A stretch of DNA of 64,000 bases from Sinotaia quadrata (lineage: Eukaryota > Mollusca > Gastropoda > Architaenioglossa > Viviparidae): NCBI GenBank assembly GCA_028829895.1, contig CM054177.1:39615564-39679563 (forward strand), read 5' to 3'. Each line of letters starts with the position of its first letter. Position 1 is the stretch's first letter. The translations under genes and the position numbers were made by a program. Of the stretch, positions 37,901 to 46,915 are shown one piece after another. Below the pieces are notes generated by a model, which had not been told where the DNA came from, searched no databases, and saw only the letters and a list, made by a program, of their open reading frames with translations.

Positions 37901-40900
37901 ATGAATTATATGTAAAAGTGAATGATAACAAAAGCTGAAATGATCATCTAACATCATGTTGACAGATGTTTTCAGTTTACTGGCTAAAGCAATACTTTCT
38001 TAGATTTGTGGTATTTTTCCTGTTTTCAGTTTACTGGCTAAAGCTATACGATATAATACTTTCTTAGATTTGTGGTATTTTTCCTGTTTTCAGTTTACTG
38101 GCTAAAGCTATATGATGTAATACTTTTTTAGATTTGTGGTATTTTTCCTGTTTTCAGTTTACTGGCTAAAGCTATACGATGTAATACTTTTTTAGATTTG
38201 TGGTATTTTTCCTGTTTTCAGTTTCCTGGCTAAAGCTATATGATGTTATTCTTTTTTAGATTTGTGGTATTTTCCTGTTCTGATTTGTTAACACTTTACA
38301 TAATCATATACTTAGAGGCATGGTTTTCTCATGTCTTTACCATTTTATTTGACTATATACTTGGAGGCATGGTTTTCTCATGCCTTTACCATTTTATTTG
38401 ACTATAGTATATACTTAGAGGCATGGTTTTAGTTATTTTTTGGGGTGTCTGTCACCAGTACCCTTCTCTCCAAAGAAAGGAGGGTGGTGGCTAGTTGACA
38501 TCATGTAGGACTTGCATAGATATAATTACAAATCCACACACAGAATATCAAGATGGTTATTTGGCTCAAATTTTATTCTGCATGTAGGTTACGTATTGCC
38601 GACATGTTTGCATGTGTGATTGCATACGGGTAAGGGTGAAGTGTAGACAGCACAGACAACACAACATGTAACAATGACCACAGCCACTCTTTCAAAACAA
38701 TAGACAGAAGAAGTCTCAATGTCAAAATACAAATTCAAATTTATTGATCTATGGGTTTCCTTTCAAATGTTGGTTAGTCAGCCATCCACAACTCACGCCC
38801 ATGGGGAGGGGGAAAAGAAAGAAAGAAAAAGAATGATGAATAATGAAATAAAAGAAATACAGAACTCAAGATTCTTCAAGCAGTACTGCTTCTAAAATAG
38901 GTTAAGCATTATTTAACACAAAATAATCGTCACTATTTAAAAGTTCTGGAGCCACTGCTCTTATCTCAAAATTCAATAATTCAAAAGAAAAAACAATGTC
39001 ATTTGACTTGCAAGTCCTTTTCAAGATAGTCACATCAGCCTTTCCAAACTAATCTTCAAATGAGTCTTCACTAATAATCGTAGACTTAAGTTTAAGGTTT
39101 ATGTTTTATTTAAGGTTCAATTCTTAATTAAGATTCTAAGCTTTAGTTTTAAGTTTTAGGTTTATGTGCTCTGAGATTCCTACACTAGTTAGTATTTTTT
39201 CTACTCACATGGTTATTGTCACTTTCTCCTCGTGCTGGAGGGGTTGAAGATACACAAAATACCGTCAACATCATGGTTCGCTCCCTGGAACCCAAAGTAC
39301 AGCCATCCCACTGCTAGGTTACGCTTCTCGTTAAGCCTATTTCTCAACTCTTTTTACGTTTTCTCATTACTTCTTGTTTCATTCCTCATTTCTTCTCTTC
39401 TCTTAATGTTTCTCATTTCTTCTCATCTCATTACGTTTCTCATTTCTTCTCTTCTCTTTACGTTTCTCATTTCTTCTCTTCTCTTAACGTTTCTCATTTC
39501 TTTTCATTATGTTAATTAATGGTCAACCTTGCTGTTATTCTGTGACATGCCACGCATGATCACGACTACTTATCTGTAATATCTCCCAGCGCGGTGACAC
39601 TAAACGTCCATCAGGAATTCATACTCTGCCTGGAAAATAGTCGATCGCCTGCAGTCTTTGCACAGAGTCTTTGAAGAACCTGAGATGACTGTCCGTATGA
39701 CTGGTCCATCTTGATCTGTGATGGCCCTGACGGCGCATTTCAAAATACAGCCGGATAGACTTCTGGCACTCTATTGCAGTGTCCAAGAGTTCTCTAGCTG
39801 GTTGCCGGCCAAGCTCGTAGAGTCCTTGGTACAAAAAGCAGGGAGAAACTCAGAGAGTGTTTCTCACCCCTCTTCCAAGCTCTACACTCTTGGTGTTTCT
39901 CATTTGTTTCTGTCTCGTTGTCCCCTTTTATACACATACATCATTTTCACTGAGCTGATTAGAACACACCCCCACCCAGCACCAGCACCCCTATCCAGCA
40001 CTGCACGTAGTCAAATTTTCTGACTGTCCCACAAAAATTCTCATTAGTGCCTAGTATTGAATTTCAAGTTGACACTTTTAGGGTTTGACTAATTTCCTGC
40101 TAACTACCTAGCTCAGAGCACAACCGACCCTCAGAGCAAGTCCTATTTTTATTTTGTTTTTAAAACTAAGTTACCACAGTAACTCATCGCCACCTGGCAA
40201 GCATACACTAGTCATAGCAAGAAAGGGTTGTACACATAAACTAACACATATATCTATAACAATATAAATCTCAACTTTCCACTAACTCAAAATTCTATTT
40301 CAACAAGTAATTTCACAATAACAATATCAAACTGTAAACTACCAAACTTTATAGTGGTGATTCTTAAAACAAGTTACATTTCAAAACTCAGAGCCTGCTT
40401 TCTCACAGACAAAATTAGCGTCTCAGTGGCCTACCACGTATTCTCCATACAAGACGCAATTTATGGTCTTGGTATCGCTGACCACAGAGGGGTAAATGCA
40501 TGCGTCCTCGAAAGTTAATTACACCTTTCCATTCACTGGCACACATTACTATCAAACCTATTTCTTCCTTAGCTAGCGTTTCCACCTTAGGTTTCACATT
40601 GTTGACAAAATGTTCATCTTAGCTCCTTTCTATGTTTAAATTAATTTGGCTATTTCATTAATCGTTTAGAGTATGATGACACTTAGAGAGAGAAAAAAAT
40701 TTTATTAATATTTCCTCATACCTGTGACAGTGTCCTAAATAACTTAAATTTCAGTTATAAACCACAGTTTATTTCTTTGCATTGTTTTGCTTTTTATGTC
40801 TTTGGATTATCTCTGCTACCCTCTCTCTTACCCCAGTATCCTGGATGATCAGGAGGCAACTGTAGTTTTGCTTAACTTTTATTGAATAAGCAGGAATATG

Positions 40901-41869
40901 TATTTATTCTCTTTATTTTCTCATCTAAAACAGATTATAAAAGTCATGTTCCATCTAAAGTTAGCCATATCGTGGGATTCTTGAAGTTAAATTTAGAATA
41001 TATAAGGCAGATCAGTTCATGTTAAGTGCATACTTTGTATCCATTTCAGTTAACATATTTTTATAACTGATCTATTTGTAATATATAATGTGATCACAAA
41101 TTAATCATTACTGTGGGATTTTATGTTTGTTACTTTTTTCTTGGTTTTTTTTTTTTTTGTTCGTTTTCTAAAGGAGCGTTACCGAAGTGATTGTAACATG
41201 GCTGTACAGCTGTTACAGTGTAAACCATCAAGTTTTGTGGGCCAGAGGTTGAATGGGGTGAGTTTATATATATCTTACTTTTGAATAACAATTATAACAA
41301 TTGTTTACCTAGTATTGGATGTACATGAATCAGAAATTTCTTTAAAACATTTAGATAGAATTAATATCAGTAAATAAAAGGAGAAAGTTAACAGAGAAAT
41401 TTCCTGTCATTTAATTTTCATTTGTGTTTAGTTGCCAATTGAGCTACAAGAGAGAGTGCGTAGACACATGACACGAGAACAGCAAATGCAGTCTCAGAAG
41501 GCAGAGGAAGACCGCTTACTTCGTGTTCCCATGCCAACATTTCCACCTACTGCCATGGTTTTCTCCGTGGATTCTCGTCATAATGCCAATGGGAATGCAA
41601 TGAATGGAAACAACAGTGGAGAGATGAAGGATATTGTGCCCATGTCGCTTATTGCAAAAGTTTTGGCACAGGGTCCACCTAAGCATCAGCCATTGCGGAC
41701 ATATCTGTGTGTAAACTGTCGCAAGGACACTGCTGTATGTGACAAAAACACACAGGCCAATTTGCTAATAGACCAGAGCATTGTAGTGGAACGTGTTCCA
41801 GCAAACTGTCTACACCATGGTATGGCAGCGAAACTGTATCGCACCAGTTCACTAGAGAATGGATCTTAG
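22877..41869 (+). CDS. TJAP1: Tight junction-associated protein 1 (TJAP1/Pilt) homologue, six coding exons
   Basis: Joining 22877-22945, 29368-29411, 35872-36103, 36935-37042, 41174-41257 and 41432-41869 gives a continuous 324-residue frame with matching phases and GT/AG borders. Residues 1-38 are a short N-terminus with a Cys-rich stretch (CRECGCSCQGC). Residues about 39-155 form a heptad-rich coiled coil (EELARLRERYDRLM, LNNNLEDKLLKL, RVYIAELEEEN). Next comes the family-diagnostic block ERYRSDCNMAVQLLQC and LPIELQERVRRHM, matching human TJAP1 ERYRLDCNPAVQLL and LPCELQDMVRKHL as I recall it. IVPMSLIAKVL then matches the vertebrate VVPTSVIARVL. The tail has YLCVNCRKDTAVC and ends NGS. Vertebrate TJAP1 is longer (about 550 residues) with a proline-rich tail; it associates with DLG1, tight junctions and the trans-Golgi. 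The model is therefore a short form, or the tail is lineage-specific. The frame stays open upstream of the chosen ATG to 22836, so the N-terminus is the least certain part. Confidence 0.85.
23460..24010. repeat. Two groups of degenerate tandem repeats
   Basis: About 23460-23690 holds three diverged units of roughly 105 bp (agcccatcaagtaagtgagg, then gcacatgaccttgctt). About 23830-24010 holds units with cagagttaaatcatttcag and ctcactatctccaggtga. Both are old. Confidence 0.55.
24412..25060 (+). repeat. Dispersed repeat family A, copy 1
   Basis: From gtggcagagtaaatttgc to gagaatagagatgatatg this aligns by eye, base for base in long blocks, with 29586-30235. Shared words include gctgatgtaatccaaact, gatgagtaatttttgctaac, tctaatcactttgatttt and the end gttgagaatgattgtaa. 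No coding capacity is seen. It may be a non-autonomous transposon. Confidence 0.8.
25380..25400. repeat. Short (CA)n microsatellite
   Basis: About ten ca/ac dinucleotides within intron 1. Confidence 0.9.
25892..26129. repeat. 63-bp minisatellite
   Basis: Four units (aatctatctttggatggagc, tttactcatgactatgaaca, aagcagacagttatctagct, aac) are nearly identical; one has a six-base insertion. Confidence 0.95.
26440..26760 (+). repeat. Dispersed repeat family A, partial copy 2
   Basis: ggagtaaatttgcctatttc, gaatatgctagaatttgc, taatgtaatctaaattgg and gatgagtagtttttattatc match the left half of family A, in the same orientation. The right half is absent. Confidence 0.7.
26790..28610 (+). mobile_element. 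ORF1-like LINE fragment, plus strand, decayed
   Basis: Broken frames include GGTYRPRYLWVSPENLKIE around 27155-27215. After about 27580 there is a lysine/threonine-rich part ending LEAPPLSPLPEMPPRS (27581-27835). Further frames follow, with NNTTSEEAGGGGEHPG, TYLVCY and ASQTCLQQT. These blocks are colinear with the minus-strand fragment at 13.2-14.25 kb, so both derive from one family. At 28538-28590 the end (aaaagctgtggaagctggaa) resembles the 47-bp insertion at 43.87 kb, suggesting that it is the 3' terminus of the element. Multiple stops show it is dead. Confidence 0.6.
29368..29411 (+). CDS. TJAP1: TJAP1 coding exon 2 (44 bp)
   Basis: Acceptor TGTTTCTAG precedes GAATGTGGCTG and donor GTAAGT follows. 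It encodes ECGCSCQGCIGLVS and the first two bases of an asparagine codon completed by exon 3. The ideal donor and matching phases on both sides support it despite the small size. Confidence 0.75.
29586..30235 (+). repeat. Dispersed repeat family A, copy 3
   Basis: Runs from gtggcagagtatatttgcct to gagttttagagatgaaatat, colinear with 24412-25060. The minus-strand frame at 29645-29908 lies inside it and is not a gene. Confidence 0.8.
30890..31275 (+). repeat. Dispersed repeat family B, copy 1
   Basis: Shares long blocks with 51650-52020 in the same orientation: aataaatttatttttaaatt, gaagaaagtgggtgaatggg, tgctcactaaatatagg, tcatcacttgtaattagttg, and an end near cattaac. A minisatellite begins immediately to its right, as it does at the other copy. 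Confidence 0.8.
31281..31610. repeat. 30-33-bp minisatellite, left part
   Basis: Ten or so units (aaacacagcaggcattatgt plus agctcttatt, with or without gtt) are present. The same unit resumes at 32629 after the piggyBac-like insertion. The minus-strand frame with repeated NKSYIMPAVF is an artefact. Confidence 0.95.
31611..32628 (-). mobile_element. piggyBac-like element with transposase remnant, inserted in a minisatellite
   Basis: TTAA at 31611-31614 and again at 32625-32628 flank a 1010-bp insert, the target duplication typical of piggyBac. Its ends are short imperfect inverted repeats: CTCTTTCCCTGATGG on the left and CCCAATCCCTGACAG on the right read inward. On the minus strand, frame 32310-32032 gives an acidic N-terminal segment (DLNVDDSENES). 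After a frameshift, frame 32123-31842 gives TALEYFSLLFPEALLVVTVT, close to the start of the piggyBac transposase domain (xPLEYFxLFFxxELL). The catalytic aspartates are missing, so it is an internally deleted, non-autonomous copy. Confidence 0.82.
32629..32870. repeat. 30-33-bp minisatellite, right part
   Basis: Six or seven units (aaacacagtaggcattatat plus agctcttattatt) continue the array interrupted at 31610. The right half consistently has agtagg and ttatat where the left half has agcagg and ttatgt. Confidence 0.93.
32871..33130. repeat. Degenerate 27-bp tandem repeat
   Basis: Units of attgtgtagttcttactatt plus tgtagtt, increasingly diverged to the right. They share tgtagctctta words with the previous array, from which they probably arose. 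Confidence 0.75.
33648..34345. repeat. 61-bp minisatellite
   Basis: About eleven units carry cccacaaatttcatcactct, then ccccacttctctcctaactt, then cattactatctcagtcgtat. The units are very similar, with an 8-bp insertion near 34183. The pyrimidine-rich strand is the plus strand. Confidence 0.96.
34346..35234. other. AT-rich unique intron sequence
   Basis: No repeat or exon was recognised here. Confidence 0.4.
35235..35432. repeat. About 60-bp tandem repeat, three copies
   Basis: Three units of gtgtagctattagaaagcag, then tcagcattaaaatatatcat, then actttttccatgatgacatt are almost identical. Confidence 0.93.
35526..35871 (+). repeat. Decayed copies of the TJAP1 exon 3 acceptor junction
   Basis: The real junction is ctttctag|ccttgaccttcaagcaca. 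Similar pieces occur upstream: cttcagccctgacatttaaa near 35533, ctttagccttgacattcaag near 35604, and catagacattcaggcacaaa near 35738. Weaker ones are near 35680 and 35805. The copy at 35604-35650 extends about 37 bases into exon-like sequence with only a few mismatches. Spacing is roughly 60-75 bp. Confidence 0.7.
35872..36103 (+). CDS. TJAP1: TJAP1 coding exon 3
   Basis: Acceptor TTTCTAG and donor GTTGGT bound it. It starts in phase 2 (completing an Asn codon) and ends in phase 0. It encodes LDLQAQIEALHSQLQ to LEDKLLKL, the first half of the coiled coil, with regular heptad hydrophobics and no stop. The donor is weaker than the consensus but gives the correct phase. Confidence 0.9.
36104..36934 (+). 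other. TJAP1 intron 3
   Basis: AT-rich intron of 831 bp. Around 36250-36430 a degenerate repeat (aaagttggttccagaactcac, ending gagcatggtttgat) is visible; no exon. Confidence 0.55.
36935..37042 (+). CDS. TJAP1: TJAP1 coding exon 4
   Basis: It has 36 codons from acceptor TTTAAG to donor GTGATT. The product, VNQFESEKNTLQQEL to YIAELEEEN, continues the coiled coil. Both borders are phase 0. Confidence 0.9.
37043..37966 (+). other. TJAP1 intron 4, left part
   Basis: AT-rich intron with no exon or clear repeat. A gtgggtgggtgg patch is present near 37537. Confidence 0.4.
37967..38283. repeat. 64-bp minisatellite containing acceptor-like motifs
   Basis: Five units carry gttttcagtttactggctaa, then agctatacgatgtaatactt, then tttagatttgtggtatttt, then cct. 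Each unit has a pyrimidine-rich ttttcctgttttcag, which resembles a 3' splice site. Confidence 0.95.
38300..38432. repeat. About 50-bp tandem repeat, three copies
   Basis: Units of atacttagaggcatggtttt plus ctcatgcctttaccatttta plus tttgactat; the third is truncated. Confidence 0.92.
39340..39512. repeat. About 27-bp pyrimidine-rich minisatellite
   Basis: Five or six units of cgtttctcatttcttctctt plus ctcttaa lie inside the 38.4-40.6 kb insertion. The hydrophobic LLFTFLISS frame through it is an artefact. Confidence 0.9.
39925..39932 (-). promoter_or_regulatory. TATA box in the LTR-like insertion
   Basis: TATAAAAG on the minus strand is followed by GGACAACGAGACAG, the usual distance upstream of a possible cap site. 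It belongs to the mobile insertion, not to TJAP1, which is on the other strand. Confidence 0.5.
40641..41173 (+). other. TJAP1 intron 4, right end
   Basis: AT-rich intron ending in a long T tract (gttttttttttttt) before the exon 5 acceptor. Confidence 0.5.
41174..41257 (+). CDS. TJAP1: TJAP1 coding exon 5
   Basis: It has 28 codons between acceptor TTCTAAAG and donor GTGAGT. It carries ERYRSDCNMAVQLLQC, the most conserved block of the family. Confidence 0.93.
41432..41869 (+). CDS. TJAP1: TJAP1 coding exon 6 (terminal)
   Basis: Acceptor GTGTTTAG is followed by LPIELQERVRRHM and a Gln/Arg-rich helix. MPTFPPTAMVF comes next, then an Asn-rich linker, IVPMSLIAKVL, a Cys-containing segment (YLCVNCRKDTAVC) and the stop TAG at 41867-41869. 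It is 145 residues plus stop and fully open. Confidence 0.93.
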   Translation: MPIELQERVRRHMTREQQMQSQKAEEDRLLRVPMPTFPPTAMVFSVDSRHNANGNAMNGNNSGEMKDIVPMSLIAKVLAQGPPKHQPLRTYLCVNCRKDTAVCDKNTQANLLIDQSIVVERVPANCLHHGMAAKLYRTSSLENGS

Positions 41870-42204
41870 TAACAGATTTTTTTTTTCAGAAAAAGGAGAG
41901 TGAATCATCTTAATCTGGCTTTGTCAAGCTGGTCATATTTGTGATTATGTTAATCAGAACCTTTTTTAAAAGCAGATGTTTCTTGAGTGGAATGTTATAC
42001 CAGTGTTGTAAATTGTTAAAATTCATCAAAAGTGCTGGCAAATTAGTTATCAGTTCAACTCAATCCTGATTAATGAAGTACATTTAAATATAGATGAAAA
42101 ATGTTTGTCTGGAGGGATTTGAAATTGTTTAACTAATGTTGTTAAACATAATCATTTCTCTTCAATGATATAGATTTTTGAAAAAATACAAAGTAACAAA
42201 TAAA
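41870..42204 (+). other. TJAP1 3' UTR (inferred) with AATAAA at 42199
   Basis: AT-rich sequence after the stop; the first clear AATAAA hexamer downstream is at 42199-42204. Another at 44736-44741 would give a much longer UTR. Confidence 0.45.
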
Positions 42205-42419
42205 TAATGCAGAGATATGAGCAATAGATTTAGAGAAATACAAGTGGTGTTTTCACATTTAAAAAACATTTAAAATAAAGTCATTCAGAATACTTGGCAG
42301 ATAAAGAATTAATATTTGACAAATGCACCTTTTCTTTTTAGGAAGAAAATTCTGAATAAGAGCATCAAGCTATTATTATTAAAAATTATGATCTTAATAT
42401 ATATATTGTGTGTGTATGT

Positions 42420-42755
42420 ATATATTGTATTCAGAAATTAGCACTCAAAATATATTTTATATTTAACTGCCTCTCTGTTTAGCATACCATTCAAAAATTA
42501 ACACTCAGAATATTTTTAATTGTCTCTCTATATAGCAAATCATTTATAAGAAATTAGTTCTCAAAGTATATTTGAATATCTCTATATAGCAAGCCATCAT
42601 TAGAAAATGAACACTCAAAGTATATTTAATTTTCTCTGTATAATAAACCATCTTGAAGAAATGAACACTCATAGTAAATTTAACATTATTCATATAGTAA
42701 ACCACCTTTCAGAAATGAATTTGAGTATATTTAATTGTCTTTCTATAGCAGACCT
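42420..42755. repeat. Degenerate 55-60-bp tandem repeat
   Basis: Six or so diverged units share agaaatgaacactcaaagta, tatttaattgtctctctata and tagcaaaccat. Confidence 0.85.
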
Positions 42756-43859
42756 TTGAACTGTTAGTAGATAATTGTAGAAGAGTTTGTGTATTATTGA
42801 TCCAATGATATATAGATATTTATACAAGTTGAAAGTAAAGCAAATCTTACTTTGAGTACAGTTTTTGTCACTTACTTGATATGTGGAAAACATTTATCAT
42901 GTATGTGTCTTCTTACTTTATAGTTTTATTTTGAATTTGCAATAAGACTCCTTTTTTTCTGAGATGGATATCACGTTTACTAAGAACTATTAGTTAACAG
43001 AGAGAGATCACCTTCACATAATTGTTTCCTCCATTGAAATTGTTTATTTTTCCACTTGTCTTAGATACAGGTTTTTTCTTTTCACCATGACTTATTTCAT
43101 GCCATTTATATCAAGTCTAAGAATTGTCAACATTTTAGCATATTTAAAAGTTTGTTTAGGTTTATTTCTGCAGATCAAAGAAAATGAAGTGGAAAGACAT
43201 TTAGAAAAAATATTTATTGCAATTTATTCTTGCTTAGTGTCTTACCTGCAAACATTCAAATTGTATACATAACTTAGTGTAGGACATTAAATCATCATCT
43301 TTTCTATAAAGGTATTTTATACCAACAATTCACATATTTTGGAACTCATTAAACAAATTAAATGGTAAAAATTGCTGTAGGTATCAACCAAAAGGAGAAG
43401 AATTTTGGCAAGATTGTTGCAAATAGAATATCAACTGACATCTTTTTTATCATTTTGCTCATGCCACTAATGTCAGTTACAAGTCAAAGCTGAATATTTC
43501 ATTTTAGTCTCTTCTTTAACTTCCTTCGTGTTTTGCTTAAACTTAAAGAGATATAACCATATATTTATATTTTAGCCATTCCATTTCTTGTGTGTCTTTT
43601 AGATTAAATTAGTAATAGTTGTGGTTACAACACTTAATTATAACAGATTTAATCCTCATGGTTTAGCACTTTATTTCTTAGGTATATTGGTGACAGCACT
43701 TAATTACAATAGGTTTAATCTTTTTTTTTTTAGATTTTAGTTGTATTAAATATACCTGCAACATGCACCTCTTTTCAAGATTTATTCAGGGAATGGGAGT
43801 GAGCTAATACACTATTATAAAAGTGAACATGTTCAACTATAAAATTGTTTATAGAAATG
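42756..43859. other. AT-rich intergenic DNA
   Basis: No supported gene. Two imperfect repeats of gttacaacacttaattataa lie near 43625 and 43690. Confidence 0.4.
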
Positions 43860-43930
43860 AGTTCCATTAAAACGCGAAAGCGGCGGAAGCCGGAAGCGTT
43901 CCCCACATTAACAACAACAGTTCCATTAAA
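43860..43930 (+). mobile_element. 47-bp retroinsertion with a perfect 12-bp target duplication
   Basis: The direct repeat agttccattaaa occurs at 43860-43871 and 43919-43930. Between them lies a GC-rich 47-mer, acgcgaaagcggcggaagcc then ggaagcgttccccacatt then aacaacaac. The AAC-repeat tail and the similarity of the core to the end of the LINE fragment at 28.54-28.59 kb indicate a severely 5'-truncated LINE 3' end. Confidence 0.8.
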
Positions 43931-44917
43931 TTCTTTCTGGAATATCTGTGCCATTGGTAAGGAATATTTTCACTCTAATCACTAGACTGTTGAAGTTGAT
44001 TGTTTGAAAGATATTTCAAATTAAATAATATCACTTAATGAGAAACCATTGCTTTGTATATCATCTGTTAGCAGTTTTACATAATATCTCTGCAGTTATT
44101 GTTTCTATGTATATTTTATTTTCTAATGTTTTTATTTGTTGGTTTGGTTATTGTTTTTTGGGTTGTTGGAGGGTTTGTTAGGTTTTTCATTTGATTGTTT
44201 GGAGTTTTATATAGGGTTTACATATTTTATTTTTGTTTTGATATGAGAATAGCTGGTATAAGGTTTATTTTATCCCATATTCAATAATCACCATTTGTCA
44301 AAAGTTGTTTTCCTTCTATAGACAATGATTTGTTTGCATATTTACTTGAATCAAAGCAAAGGAAATAACTGTTCATATTTTATTAGTGATTGCTTTTATG
44401 AAATGAATATTATAGTATGGGTAATGATATATAAAAATAAAATATTGCATTAAAAAATCTGCATTTTATTAGTAACTGAACTTCGTGATAAATGTTTTTG
44501 TACTGTTTGTGAATTTGGAAAAACTGGATGAAAAATGGTAAGGTTGCTGTAGTATATACAACAGAAACCCATTATTCTTTGTAAATTATGCAATTTGCCT
44601 ATTTCTCCTCTGGTTATATATATTAATTTGTTTTCTCATGAATTCCATACTTATGTTCCTGTGTCCATGATTTTTTATTTTTGTAATATTTTGTATTTGT
44701 ATTTATAAATTAATTTTAATCTGAATAATAACAGTAATAAAGACAACTTAAAATGATTGAAAGCATTAAGCTCAGCTTTTTTCCGTAGCTACAAAGACAC
44801 ATACAGGCAGATGTGAAACAATAATGGTTGGAGGTTGTTGCAGGTGAAAATTGGAATGTGTTGCTCACTCTTTATTCTGTCCCAGTCATAGGCAAGGTAC
44901 ATAAAGATAGGTATCTA
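43931..44917. other. AT-rich intergenic DNA
   Basis: Contains a G/T-rich stretch near 44140-44210 and an AATAAA at 44736-44741. No exon is supported. Confidence 0.4.
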
Positions 44918-45325
44918 TGAGCTTTGGTATGCTATAAAGCATTGACCTTAAATTTTGATGTGTTGGAGATTTGGTGTGCTAAAAACATTGACCTTAAATT
45001 TTGATGTGTAAGGGACTTGGTGTGCTAAGAAGCATTAACCTTTAAATGTTAATACATAGGACACTTAGTGTGCTAAAAAGCATTGACCTTAAATTTGGAT
45101 GTTAGAAACTTGGTATGCTAAAAAGCATTGACCTTAAATTTTGATATGTTGGAGACTTGGTGTGCTAAAATTCATTGACCTTAAATTTTGATATGCTAAA
45201 AATCATTGACCTTAAATTTTGATGTGTAGGAATCTTGGTTGCTAAAATTCATTGACCTTAAATTTTGATGTGTAGGAATCTTGGTCTGCTGAAAAGCATT
45301 CATCCTAAATCTTGGTTTACGGGAA
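44918..45325. repeat. About 50-bp minisatellite
   Basis: Eight diverged units follow ttggtgtgctaaaaagcatt, then gaccttaaattttgatgtgt, then aggagac. Confidence 0.9.
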
Positions 45326-46284
45326 CCTTGGGGTGCTGAAAAACATTAAGCTAAAGTTATCCCTGTGGCTAGAAATTTATACTATAGCATTATACAGTGA
45401 AAAAGAAAAATTAGATTGCTAAATTGAGTCTTGATGTTTTTTCCAGTAAGAATTTCTCATTCAAGATCAAATCTGAAATGTAAATATGGATAAAGATTAA
45501 ACAGTGTGTAGTTTCTTGCGTCCAATTTTCAATCAACAAATAAATAAGGAAAAGGATAAGCTCAAGTTTTAATCATAAGTGCACATTAGCATTGACTGGA
45601 GAAAAGGTATTATTAAAGATTTTAATGACCAAAGGGGAGATAACCGTCCGATTGCATTACTTGGTATCAACTATCTTGTCAATAGAGTCCTTGAAAAAAG
45701 CATGTGTTAATTACATGTTATGCTCTCAATAACTAGGGAGATAATTTAAAATTCAAAGCTGTAAATTTTTGCATCATATGGGCTTAACCCACCCACTTGG
45801 TGTAGGATTCCCAAACTATTCTTAGGCTATTTAATGGAATATTGAAGCATATGGTTTAAGCAGGTTGGATCCAATAGGCAATTTGTCCATGCAGTTCTCA
45901 ATTTGAAAGATCTGCCAGCATCAGAATAGTGCTTATTGACTGTCGAGAGATCTGTTAGTATATAATTATCTCAATTCCACTTATCTATGTGAAGTTGTGT
46001 TTCCAACGATGAAGATAATGAATCATAATATAGAACTTATAGATGACCATTTTGACGACTGCTTACAAACGGAAATGTAACTGTATTCTTGTTAAAATCA
46101 CACTTACTTATAAAAAGCATGTGAATTAAGGGCACATACAGCACGAGAAATCATTTTTTTTCTTATTTTTAATATTTTTTTTCAGTTTTGAGATTTTTAC
46201 ACATTTGCATACTTTATCTTCTTTTGCAGTAAATATGTGTTTTCTTATTAAAAATTGTGGGTTTTTTGTGCAAATAAAGTTTTT
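45326..46284. other. Unique intergenic DNA
   Basis: I see no exon, RNA gene or repeat with support. Confidence 0.4.
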
Positions 46285-46850
46285 TCCAACCTACCTGCTG
46301 CAGACGACGTACAACTGAATTTACATGCTGTGACACCCCCACCCTTGTTTACCCAAAACAAACGAAGTTTCATAGATGCAGACAGTGTACAAACTCCAGA
46401 TTTTGACAATATCTCTTCAGCCACTTACCACCCATCTACTTCTAGAGGAACAATGCAAGATGTTTATTCTGCCCCTAGCTACTACGCTCGTTGCAGACGA
46501 CACACATCATTTAAATTTTTCAGTCAGTCCAAGCGATCACCTCCCACCCGCCTACTTCCACAAGAAAACAAACTTTGATTGTTGCTGGCAATTTAGAATT
46601 ACCAGATTTGCCTTCTCTACTTTGATCAAACCCAATCCGTCTACTTCTAGAAGTGCCGTACCGGGTATTTATAATGTTTGTAGCGTTACCATGCTGATAG
46701 CTGCTGCTGATGATGCCCCCCACTACGCTCCATCCACCTACTTCCAGTCAGAAATTCAGACGAAATTAGCAGCTGTTGACAATGCATCAGAGCAGTCTTG
46801 CATTTATGTTAAATTTCTTTCATACCAATACTGCTAAAGGCAAACAACAG
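46285..46850 (+). pseudogene. Coding-like repeat island, frameshifted
   Basis: This block is GC-richer than its surroundings and has two overlapping plus-strand frames (46255-46578 and 46376-46837). Switching frame near 46470-46580 continues a repetitive reading: ADDVQLNLHAV, then ADDTHHLNF, then ADDAPHYAP. At DNA level the motif gcagacgac recurs about 193 bp apart (46300 and 46493), with tgatgatgcc near 46709. The motif ccacctacttcc and variants recur every 93-113 bp (46337, 46430, 46543, 46636, 46732). I recognise no domain. It could be a decayed gene, part of a mobile element or an old satellite. Confidence 0.4.
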
Positions 46851-46909
46851 AATTTCTTGCATTACATAAGTATTCTAATAAAGAAAAAGCATACTTAGTG
46901 AAATACAAC

Positions 46910-46915
46910 TTTATT
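46910..46915 (-). terminator. Candidate SNW1 polyadenylation signal
   Basis: AATAAA on the minus strand lies 651 bases past the SNW1 stop codon, followed by A/T-rich sequence. It is the clearest hexamer before the repeat island, but others are possible. Confidence 0.4.

Larger units (their letters stand above)
38440..40640 (-). mobile_element. LTR-retrotransposon-like insertion, unclassified
   Basis: This 2.2-kb block is GC-richer than the intron around it. On the minus strand it begins with a coding-like piece (40597-40415, MCASEWKGVINF to LVWRIRGRPLRR). A TATA box follows (TATAAAAG, 39925-39932), with a GC-richer transcribed-looking leader of about 300 bases in which MYQGLYELGRQPARELL (39834) is open. 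Further downstream are AATAAA signals (tcaataaatttga near 38740). A TATA promoter followed by a polyadenylation signal suggests a long terminal repeat, but exact ends, target duplication and a second LTR were not found. Confidence 0.4.
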
